Source: Candidatus Fermentibacterota bacterium
Lineage (GTDB): Bacteria > JAFGKV01
Length of the DNA stretch: 64,000 nt
Assembly (NCBI GenBank): GCA_016928395.1
Contig: JAFGKV010000036.1
Span: 1 to 64,000, forward strand
Reading direction: 5' to 3'
Shown here piece after piece: positions 35,338-42,528 of this stretch. Every line of letters starts with the position of its first letter. The first letter of the stretch is position 1. The notes below the pieces were generated by a model that was not told where the DNA came from, did not search any database, and worked only from the letters and a program-made list of their open reading frames with translations. The position numbers were made by a program, and so were the translations under genes.

Positions 35338-37380
35338 ATGACTCGGGCCCCCATGACACGCGCGCCACGCACACGTAGCGACTATGGTCGTGGGCTGCTG
35401 GTTGTGCTCGGGCTCGCACTGGGGATACGGCTCATCTACATCCATCAACTCTCCGCCAATCCGTTCTTTGAGTATCCCATTGTCGACTCAGCCACCTACG
35501 ACGGCATGGCGCAGCGGATCGCCCGCGGCGAAGCGCCCTGCGACGAACCGTTCTTCCAACCGCCACTCTACCCATACTTTCTGGGGCTTCTGTATTGGCT
35601 GCTGGGCAGAGACTTCTTCGCGGTTCGGTTCGCCCAGATGCTAATGGGCGTTGTCAACTGCGGGCTGACGTATACCCTTGCCCGGCGGGTGTTCGGGCGG
35701 CGAATCGCGATATGGTCGGGCATAGCCGCTGCCCTGTACGGCACCGGCCTATTCTTCGAAGGGGAGCTGTTGGCTCCGGTGCTCATCGTGTTCCTGAACC
35801 TGCTCCTGGCACAGGCCATACTCGGCGTGCTCGATCGGCCATCCCCCGTGCGGGCTGCCGTGTGCGGGCTTCTCCTGGGTCTGTCCGCCATCGCCATGAC
35901 GGTCATCCTCCCGTTCGCCCTGGTGATCGGCATCTACGGGTGGACCAGGCTGCGCACGGTCGTGCCTCGCAGGTCCCTGATGAGTCTCGGTGCCGCCTTC
36001 ATCCTGGGAATCGTGATGCCGATCATGCCTGTCACGGGCTACAACTTCGCCCATGGTGACCCTGTGCTGATCAGCACAAATGGGGGCGTCAACTTCTACA
36101 TAGGCACGGGCAAAGACTACGATGAGAAGGTGGCCATCCGCCCGGGATTTGCCTGGCAGGCCATGGGGCAGGAACCCATGAAGGCAGGCTACCGCACGCC
36201 GAGCCAGCAATCGGCATACTTCACGAAGAAGGCGCTGGGCATCATTGCCGATGATCCAACCGGCTACGCCGGCCTTCTGGTCAAGAAGCTGTACCTCTAT
36301 GCCCATGGGAATGAGGTGCTTCGGAACCAGGAGATCTACCCGTTCCGGCACTACTCATGGCTGCTTGCGCTTCTCCTTTGGAAGTCCGGCATCGCATTCC
36401 CCTATGGAACCGTGTTCCCACTGGCGATGGTGGGTATGGCCCTGGCGATCCGACAACGAGTCTCGTCAGCCATACCAATGGTGCTGTTCATGCTGAGCCA
36501 CATTGGCGCCCTGCTGCTCTTCTTCATTGCCGCCCGGTACCGCGGCAACATCCTCCCCTTCCTGCTGATTTTCGGCGCGCATGGCATCGCGACCCTCGCT
36601 GAGATGGTGAAGGTACGAAAGTGGCGCAGTCTCGCGGGCTACGGCCTGCTACTGGCGGCCATACTCGTGATCTCCAACTGGCGGGTGGGCCCCATGCCTT
36701 CCATGTTCAACGCCGATGCCTACTACAATCTCGGTGTCGCCTACATGAAGGAGGGTCGGCCTGAGGCCCGTGAGACCTACGAGAAGGCGCTCATACTCGA
36801 GCCCGACTATCCCGAGGCCAACAGCAACCTGGGCGCTATGTTGGATCAGGCAGGAGAGCACCAGCGGGCCATCGAGTGCTTCAACCGCGTGCTGATACGG
36901 TATCCCGATGACGTGGAAAGCAACCTCAATCTCGGCAACGCCCTTTTCAATCTCGGGGACATCGAGGGAGCCCGGGCGCAGTTCCTCAAGGTGCTGGCGC
37001 TACAGCCTCGGAACCAACTGGCGCTCAACAATCTTGCCGTGCTGGCCAGACGCCGGGAGCAGCCTCCGCCAGCTCTTCCTCCCCTCCCCTTCCCGGGCAT
37101 GCCAACCCCGATGGACGAGGCGGCCTCCCTCACGAATCGCGCCGCGGAACTGCTGAAACGGCAGCAGTACGCGGAAGCGGCAGAGCTGCTCCACGACGCA
37201 GTGCAACTTTGCCCCGACCTCCCCCAGGCCCACAACAACCTGGGCATCGCCCTGGCCGAGTTGGGCGATCTATCCGGGGCTCGCCGTGAGTTCGAAGCCG
37301 TGTTGCGGCTCGACCCGACAAACCGATCCGCGAGAGCGAACCTGACGCGAATGGACAAGAGGGAGGACGAAATGGAATGA
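35338..37380 (+). CDS. GT-C (PMT/ArnT-like) membrane glycosyltransferase with C-terminal TPR domain
   Basis: 680 residues from ATG 35338, preferred because AGAAGGGTGG precedes it; the frame opens at GTG 35299. About 11 transmembrane segments occupy residues 20-410. The first periplasmic loop holds VDSATYDGMAQ and then QPPLYPYFLGLLY, the acidic and PPLY motifs of GT-39/ArnT/GT-83-like lipid-linked sugar transferases. From about 455 there are six TPR units (AYYNLGVAYMKEGRPEARE, ALFNLGDIEGARAQF, NNLGIALAELGDLSGARREFE). A GT-C transferase fused to TPRs is seen in O-glycosylation systems of bacteria, where TPRs may bind the acceptor protein. The acceptor is not known. Confidence 0.8.
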   Translation: MTRAPMTRAPRTRSDYGRGLLVVLGLALGIRLIYIHQLSANPFFEYPIVDSATYDGMAQRIARGEAPCDEPFFQPPLYPYFLGLLYWLLGRDFFAVRFAQMLMGVVNCGLTYTLARRVFGRRIAIWSGIAAALYGTGLFFEGELLAPVLIVFLNLLLAQAILGVLDRPSPVRAAVCGLLLGLSAIAMTVILPFALVIGIYGWTRLRTVVPRRSLMSLGAAFILGIVMPIMPVTGYNFAHGDPVLISTNGGVNFYIGTGKDYDEKVAIRPGFAWQAMGQEPMKAGYRTPSQQSAYFTKKALGIIADDPTGYAGLLVKKLYLYAHGNEVLRNQEIYPFRHYSWLLALLLWKSGIAFPYGTVFPLAMVGMALAIRQRVSSAIPMVLFMLSHIGALLLFFIAARYRGNILPFLLIFGAHGIATLAEMVKVRKWRSLAGYGLLLAAILVISNWRVGPMPSMFNADAYYNLGVAYMKEGRPEARETYEKALILEPDYPEANSNLGAMLDQAGEHQRAIECFNRVLIRYPDDVESNLNLGNALFNLGDIEGARAQFLKVLALQPRNQLALNNLAVLARRREQPPPALPPLPFPGMPTPMDEAASLTNRAAELLKRQQYAEAAELLHDAVQLCPDLPQAHNNLGIALAELGDLSGARREFEAVLRLDPTNRSARANLTRMDKREDEME

Positions 37381-37420
37381 TGGAACGGGGGAATGATGGA
37401 ATGGGGATGCACGGATGCAC
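37374..37420. repeat. Short tandem repeats: GGAATGATGGAA x2 and GGATGCAC x2
   Basis: GGAATGATGGAA occurs at 37374-37385 and 37390-37401, followed by GGATGCAC at 37405-37412 and 37413-37420. The repeats begin at the stop of the GT-C/TPR gene and run into the intergenic space. Repeats of this kind are known as dispersed intergenic elements in several uncultured lineages. Within this window it occurs only here. Confidence 0.5.
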
Positions 37421-37757
37421 GCCGCTGCGGTCCCGGCGGCACGGAAACCAGGGCGAAACCTCTCCCACAGCGACTATCCCCCTGCCCTGCTGCCGTGTAG
37501 CCGGCAGCCGATAGCCGACAACTCCCCCATGCGCTTTTCTCTCAAGGTTCTCGCGACTACGGTTGTGCCCTCGGGCCGCTCTTGGGAGAAGCCGGTCCCA
37601 CAGGTCGGCGGCGCGTCATATGCACGGGGCTTGCCGTCGATGCCCGGCCATGGCATGTTCGTATCCCTTCGTTTCACCACGATCGAAGGAGAGATGGCCA
37701 GGTCGAACACGATAGAACGGCACCTTTAGCGAACAGCACAACCGTAAGGGATACTAC
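37421..37757. other. Intergenic region without a convincing gene
   Basis: The 337 bases between the repeat and the cytochrome b5-like gene contain short reading frames on both strands, but none has a Shine-Dalgarno sequence or recognisable motif. AGCCGGCAGCCGATAGCCGA near 37497-37520 is a small directly repeated element. The promoter of the next gene presumably lies here. Confidence 0.4.
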
Positions 37758-38486
37758 ATGAGCGATACGCGAGTCACCAGCGGGCAGTTGCAGAGGCATG
37801 ACGGCCAGGAAGGGCGGCCCACCTGGGTTGTCATGCACGGCAGAGTGTACGACGTGAGCGCCAGCCGTATGTGGAAGGGTGGTACCCATGTGAAGCGGCA
37901 CAGAGCGGGAAGGGATCTCACCGCAGACATCGCGGCGGCCCCGCACGGCCCGGAGGTATTCCAGCGGGAGGGAATCCAGTTGGTGGGAACACTGGCACAC
38001 GAGCCGGCCACGCCCCGTGGTCCCTCCTGGCTCAGCAGGCTTCTAGACCGGTTCCCTATGCTTCATCGCCACCCCCATCCTATGATCGTGCATTTCCCGA
38101 TGGCATACCCGGCCGCGGCCGCCCTGTTCACGCTGCTGTCATTCTTCGGGTGGGCGCCCTATCTCTTCGAGCGCATGGCCTTCGCTATGCTGGTTCTCGG
38201 CGTGCTCTCCACGCCGGTCGGTATCGCCACGGGCTTCTTCACCTGGTGGCTCAACTATCAGGCCCACATGGTCCATCACGTGAAATGCAAGATCGTGTGC
38301 TCCCTCGTCCTGTTCGCCGTGCAGCTCGTGCTCATCGGGCTCAGGCTGGGAGGCCTGGCGTCGACGGGCATAACCCACTGGGTGTACGCCGCGCTGATGC
38401 TTCTCCTCCTGCCCAATGCCCTGCTTCTGGGATACCATGGCGGGCAGCTAACCTTCCCGTATTCGCGGCCAAAGGTGATGACATAG
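37758..38486 (+). CDS. Cytochrome b5-like domain fused to DUF2231-like membrane domain
   Basis: 242 residues. Residues 1-80 (QEGRPTWVVMHGRVYDVSASRMWKGGTHVKRHRAGRDLTADI, then PHG) follow the cytochrome b5-like heme/steroid-binding pattern. H44 and H63 are possible axial ligands or remnants of them. Residues 95-230 form four membrane helices that begin with HPHPMIVHFPMAYP, a signature of DUF2231-type integral membrane proteins, which bear conserved histidines possibly binding heme. The fusion suggests membrane electron transfer. SD AAGGG lies before ATG. Followed 66 bases later by the YfhO-like gene, with which no obvious link exists. Confidence 0.8.
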   Translation: MSDTRVTSGQLQRHDGQEGRPTWVVMHGRVYDVSASRMWKGGTHVKRHRAGRDLTADIAAAPHGPEVFQREGIQLVGTLAHEPATPRGPSWLSRLLDRFPMLHRHPHPMIVHFPMAYPAAAALFTLLSFFGWAPYLFERMAFAMLVLGVLSTPVGIATGFFTWWLNYQAHMVHHVKCKIVCSLVLFAVQLVLIGLRLGGLASTGITHWVYAALMLLLLPNALLLGYHGGQLTFPYSRPKVMT

Positions 38487-38552
38487 GCATTCAGCCGCCG
38501 ACACAATCCCTGCGCGTCGGTTCACCGGGACACGGCACCTTAGGAGGAGAAG

Positions 38553-40982
38553 ATGACTGATCGAAGACGCAAGGAGAGGCACCCGCAGCCTGCGGCCGTT
38601 CCACGGCCGACGGGGTTTCATCTTCGCGGGGATCCATCCTGGTGGCTCACGGCGCTTCTGATCCTCGTGCATCTGGTGTTCTTCCGGGAAGTAATCTTCG
38701 GAGGCAAGAGCTTCGTCAGCGCGGACACCCTGCAGGCTGCCACGCCCTCACATCGCTACGCCGAGCTGTATCGAAGTCGCCACGACCAGTGGCCCCGGTG
38801 GATACCCCACGTGTTCTGCGGCATGCCGGCCCAGGGCAGCATGATGTATGCCGCCGAATATCCGCCGAACCGCCCGCTCCGATGGGTGCTGGGACCTGCC
38901 TTCGATCCTGATACCGCCAAGGTGTTCCATCATATCCTGGCCAGCCTCGGCATGTTCCTGCTGCTTCGGTCCTGGGGCGTGGGCAGGGCGGGAGCCCTGA
39001 CTGCGGGCGTGGGCTTCTCCCTGGCCACCGGACTCGTGTCAGTGACGGCGGCGGATCACGGCGGCAAACTCTATACCACTGCCTATCTCCCGATCATCCT
39101 CCTCGTGGCTACACGACTGCTGGCGCGGCCGACCCTGGCTGTCGTGAGCCTCGGCGGTGTGAGCGTCGGCCTGATGCTGCGCGCCCAGCATCCCCAGATC
39201 GCCTACTACGGTTTCATTGCCTTCGCCCTCTTCGGTCTATGCGCGCTTCCCGGCATCATCCGGCGGGGATATCGGCAGGTGGCCATCGTCGGAATCGGAG
39301 TTCTTGCCCTAGGGATCATCGGCTCCCTTATCGCCGCTCCCCTGGCACTGCCGGCGGCCGAGTACGCTCCCCATAGCATCCGGGGCGCAGGACCCGGCGG
39401 CGGCCTGGCCTATGAGTATGCGACCCAATGGTCATTTCATCCGGCCGAGATCATGACCCTGCTGGTGCCGGGCTTCTTCGGGTTCGGCGGGGCATCCTAC
39501 TGGGGCCACATGCCATTCACTGATGCGCCAAACTATGCGGGGATTCTGATCGTCGCACTGGCTGCCATGGGTGCCGTGGCCGGCATACGCACGACGAGGG
39601 TTCGCTTTCTCCTCCTCATGGGGGCGACAGCACTTCTGGTAAGCATGGGCAGGCACTTCTCGCCTCTCTACAACCTCTTGTTCACCCATCTGCCGCAGTT
39701 CAATCGATTCAGAGTCCCCGTACTGATTCTCGTGCTTCTTCAGCTTTCGCTGTGCGCTCTGGCGGGAATGGGATTGGATGCTGTCCTCCGGAGTACGTCG
39801 CTGTTTCGCAGGCGTGCGGGGGTGGCCCTGGCTGCAGCGGGGATCGCCTTGCTCTTGGTAGCACTCGCGTCGAGGGGAGTGGCGCGCGACGCACGTCGAC
39901 CCGGGGAGGACCGGATGGATCCCCGGCAGGTATCAGCCCTGCAGGATGAGCGGGCGTCCAAGGCCGCATGGGATGGGGCTCGCTCCGCCGGGTTCCTGCT
40001 GGGGGCGGCAGCGCTGATCCTGCTCTGTGGCGCTGGCTCGGGGATGAGATCGCCGCGTTCGGCCATGGTGGTTATCGCGGTGGCCGCAGTGGTTGACCTG
40101 TGGGGAGTCTCGGCCCGTCTTGTTCATCCTCAGTACCGCAAGTCGGCCGTGGATGAGTATCTGCGACCAACGGCGGCGGAGCGGTGGCTCTCGGAGCGAG
40201 TCGGCGCCGAGGATCCCTTCAGAGTCCTGCCCGCGGATTCCAGGGCCAACTCGAACCGTTTCATGACGTTCGACGTCAGCAGCGTGCTGGGCTACTATCC
40301 CGCCAAGATCGCCCGGTATGCATCGCTGATGGAAGCCGGGGGAATCCAGTCGCTGAATGTACTCCAGATGTTGAATGCCCGCTATGTCCTCAGCCAGAAT
40401 CCCCTCCCGACATCGCCCTTACTCCATCAGATCAGCGCCCATGGGGGCGAGATTCTCTACGAACTTGCGGGAGCATTGCCCCGGGCGTGGTTCGTATCCG
40501 ATTGGAGGGTGATGGATGAAGCCAGCACCCTGGCCGCAGTGATGGACCCCGGCTTTTCCCCTGCGATGGAGGCGGTTCTCGAGGAAGACCCCAAAATTGC
40601 GCCGGGAGGAGCCGCGCGAGTGCGCCGGATTCAGCGACCCACTGCCGAGCGAATGATCATCGAGGTGGAGGCCGAGGGCGATGCGCTCCTGGTTATTTCT
40701 GAGATTGGGTATCCACCCGGATGGCATGCTGAGGTCGATGGAGTCGCCGTCGAGGTGATGCGTGCCAATCACGTGGTGTCCGCCGTGGGAGTTCCCGACG
40801 GAGCTCGTTCGGTCGTGTTCTTCTACGAATCTCAGGCGGAACGTTGGGGCGCCTTGTTGAGCACCATGGGGTGGATCGTGGCTGCTGCTCTGCTCTTGGG
40901 AGCAACGGCGCGATCGGCTCGCGTGCGCCCCCTCGCTCGACGGTTCGGGCTCGATCGCAGGGCCTCGACCCCGAGGGGATGA
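38553..40982 (+). CDS. YfhO-family polytopic membrane protein
   Basis: 809 residues with an AGGAGG Shine-Dalgarno sequence. About 12-13 transmembrane helices are visible between residues 28 and 520, with large outside loops (FFREVIFGGKSFVSADTL, then WPRWIPHVFCGMPAQG) and a conserved-looking AEIMTLLVPGFFGF. A soluble C-terminal beta domain (about 560-760; VLGYYPAKIARYASLMEAGG, LNVLQMLNARYVL, then ISEIGYPPGWHAEVDG) and a last helix follow. This organisation matches YfhO-like proteins, which in Gram-positives are linked to lipoteichoic acid glycosylation. It is likely a GT-C-like transferase for surface glycans here. Confidence 0.85.
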   Translation: MTDRRRKERHPQPAAVPRPTGFHLRGDPSWWLTALLILVHLVFFREVIFGGKSFVSADTLQAATPSHRYAELYRSRHDQWPRWIPHVFCGMPAQGSMMYAAEYPPNRPLRWVLGPAFDPDTAKVFHHILASLGMFLLLRSWGVGRAGALTAGVGFSLATGLVSVTAADHGGKLYTTAYLPIILLVATRLLARPTLAVVSLGGVSVGLMLRAQHPQIAYYGFIAFALFGLCALPGIIRRGYRQVAIVGIGVLALGIIGSLIAAPLALPAAEYAPHSIRGAGPGGGLAYEYATQWSFHPAEIMTLLVPGFFGFGGASYWGHMPFTDAPNYAGILIVALAAMGAVAGIRTTRVRFLLLMGATALLVSMGRHFSPLYNLLFTHLPQFNRFRVPVLILVLLQLSLCALAGMGLDAVLRSTSLFRRRAGVALAAAGIALLLVALASRGVARDARRPGEDRMDPRQVSALQDERASKAAWDGARSAGFLLGAAALILLCGAGSGMRSPRSAMVVIAVAAVVDLWGVSARLVHPQYRKSAVDEYLRPTAAERWLSERVGAEDPFRVLPADSRANSNRFMTFDVSSVLGYYPAKIARYASLMEAGGIQSLNVLQMLNARYVLSQNPLPTSPLLHQISAHGGEILYELAGALPRAWFVSDWRVMDEASTLAAVMDPGFSPAMEAVLEEDPKIAPGGAARVRRIQRPTAERMIIEVEAEGDALLVISEIGYPPGWHAEVDGVAVEVMRANHVVSAVGVPDGARSVVFFYESQAERWGALLSTMGWIVAAALLLGATARSARVRPLARRFGLDRRASTPRG

Positions 40983-41042
40983 TGGCCGCCGGTTTGTGAC
41001 GGCAGAGACGCAACGCGACACCAAGAACTGGAAGGATGGGGT

Positions 41043-41077
41043 GCGAACGAGTGGTTCAGGAACAACGGCTCGTTCGC
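41043..41077 (+). terminator. Hairpin after the YfhO-like gene
   Basis: A 9-bp inverted repeat (GCGAACGAG at 41043-41051, CTCGTTCGC at 41069-41077) with a 17-base loop starts 60 bases after the stop. No T-run follows. It is placed to end the plus-strand transcript before the convergent tRNA transcript. Confidence 0.4.
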
Positions 41078-41140
41078 TTGACGCACCCTGAGAAGCGGGC
41101 ATTCCCCCGCAAGGCATCGCCCTACCATGTGTTCGAGAAT

Positions 41141-41172
41141 ATAGGACGAATCACATATGTGACTCGTCCTAT
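41141..41172. terminator. 32-base near-perfect palindrome downstream of tRNA-Leu
   Basis: ATAGGACGA ... TCGTCCTAT flank a perfect TCACATATGTGA core, with a single A/C mismatch in each half. Read on the minus strand it begins 67 bases after the tRNA 3' end and could be a terminator or processing stem. Its complete symmetry without a loop also fits a protein-binding operator or resolution site. Confidence 0.45.
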
Positions 41173-41239
41173 ACCAGACAGTCGACTTCGCATGCCGAAA
41201 TCTGCCCTGTGCGGCTATTCGTTCGGGGATCATGCTCTC

Positions 41240-41325
41240 TGGTGCCGGGAGCGGGGATCGAACCCGCATGGGCTAAGCCCGCGGGATTTTAAGTCCCGTG
41301 CGTCTGCCAGTTTCGCCATCCCGGC
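41240..41325 (-). tRNA. tRNA-Leu, anticodon UAA
   Basis: On the minus strand the sequence begins GCCGGGATGGCGAAACTGG, the 5' acceptor stem and D-arm. The anticodon stem GGGAC/ATCCC flanks loop CTTAAAA with anticodon TAA, and a long variable arm identifies a class II tRNA. The T-arm GCGGGTTCGATCCCCGC and acceptor CTCCCGGCA close the cloverleaf. Position 41243 is the discriminator A, and CCA (41240-41242) is encoded. It is downstream of and co-oriented with aroB. Confidence 0.97.
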
Positions 41326-41432
41326 TCGACAGCAGTCGACGTTCAACCGCTGTCCCTATGGAAGTCTGAGGCGTCACGATCGAGGCAACGGCCGCTGAAT
41401 CCACGCCTTCCCGCCTGGCACCTTCGCGCTAC

Positions 41433-42527
41433 TCACCCTCCCGCAAACAGGCTCTGAAAGGCCTCACGCACCGCATCAGCGGGAGGGTCGCGTACCACCC
41501 GGCACGAGCCCCGCCCGGTGGGTACAACCACGACCCAGCCCCCATGGGTGTGCTTCTTGTCGCTTTGCCATGCGGAGAAAAGATCGGGCGGCGGCGCTTC
41601 CACCCACGCTGAGAGGCCGAACTTCCGTACCACATCCACCACCGCCCGCTCCAGCGAGGGGTCGCACAGTCCCAGGCGAATACCCAGTCGCGTGGCCGCC
41701 ACCAACCCAAGTCCGACCGCGACGCCGTGCGTAGCGCATATCCCCTCACCCTCCAAGACATGGGCAAAGGTATGGCCGAGGTTGAGAAGGTGGCGCACAC
41801 CCTCGTCCCGTTCGTCAAAGGCCACACACCGAGCCTTGATGTCAACACATCGCCCGACAATAAGAGACACGTGGGGGCAAGAATACGCGAGGGGCCCCTC
41901 CATGGCGCCGAGTATCTCCCAAAGGTACGGGTCAAACCCCAGTGCATATTTCACGACCTCGGCCATGCCGCACGCCAGCTCCGCCGCCGGCAGATGCCGC
42001 AACCAACCCATATCTGCAACGACCGCTCTGGGCTGGTGGAATGCACCGACCTGGTTCTTCAGGCCGTGGATATTGACGCCCACCTTGCCGCCGATGGAAG
42101 AGTCCACCTGCGCCAGAAGGGTTGTGGGAAGCACCACCCAGGGTGTTCCCCGATGCCACGTGGCCGCAGCGAATCCTGTCAGATCACTGATCGTCCCACC
42201 GCCTGCAGCGAGAATCACCCCGTCCCGCCGAATACCGGCCCGCCCACAGGCGTCATACACACCCGACAGGGCCTCGAGCTGTTTCAGCGATTCTCCACCA
42301 GGAATCGAATCGACCGAGAGACGGGACCCGAAACATCCTCCTATCTCCTCTTCAATTGCGCCCCGCACCTCTGGCGGCAAATGAGCATCCATGACCAGTA
42401 GCGCATTGCCCCTGCATCGCGCGAGGCAAGGGATGCGGTGCGACCACCCCGGCGCAAGGTGCCCGAGCATGACCTGGTAGGTCTCAAACGGGTGGCGGCG
42501 AACCACCACACTACGTTCGAAAGGCAT
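41433..42527 (-). CDS. aroB: 3-dehydroquinate synthase
   Basis: 364 residues from ATG 42527 (the frame is open to 42677). GGESLKQLE, ILAAGGGTISDLTGFAAATWHRG (NAD-binding loop), PTTLLAQVDSSIGGKVGVN, GMAEVVKYAL and HLLNLGHTFAHVLE (metal ligands) are all present in family order, and the length agrees with the usual 350-370. The enzyme cyclises DAHP to 3-dehydroquinate in the shikimate pathway. The start lies 1 base after the stop of the tandem-NYN-like gene, so translation is probably coupled. No other shikimate gene is in the window. Confidence 0.95.
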   Translation of the reverse strand: MPFERSVVVRRHPFETYQVMLGHLAPGWSHRIPCLARCRGNALLVMDAHLPPEVRGAIEEEIGGCFGSRLSVDSIPGGESLKQLEALSGVYDACGRAGIRRDGVILAAGGGTISDLTGFAAATWHRGTPWVVLPTTLLAQVDSSIGGKVGVNIHGLKNQVGAFHQPRAVVADMGWLRHLPAAELACGMAEVVKYALGFDPYLWEILGAMEGPLAYSCPHVSLIVGRCVDIKARCVAFDERDEGVRHLLNLGHTFAHVLEGEGICATHGVAVGLGLVAATRLGIRLGLCDPSLERAVVDVVRKFGLSAWVEAPPPDLFSAWQSDKKHTHGGWVVVVPTGRGSCRVVRDPPADAVREAFQSLFAGG

Positions 42528-42528
42528 G

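Noticed and set aside
37374-37420. CRISPR-like array from the short repeats
   Set aside because: Units are 8 and 12 bases with no unique spacers and only two copies each; not a CRISPR array.
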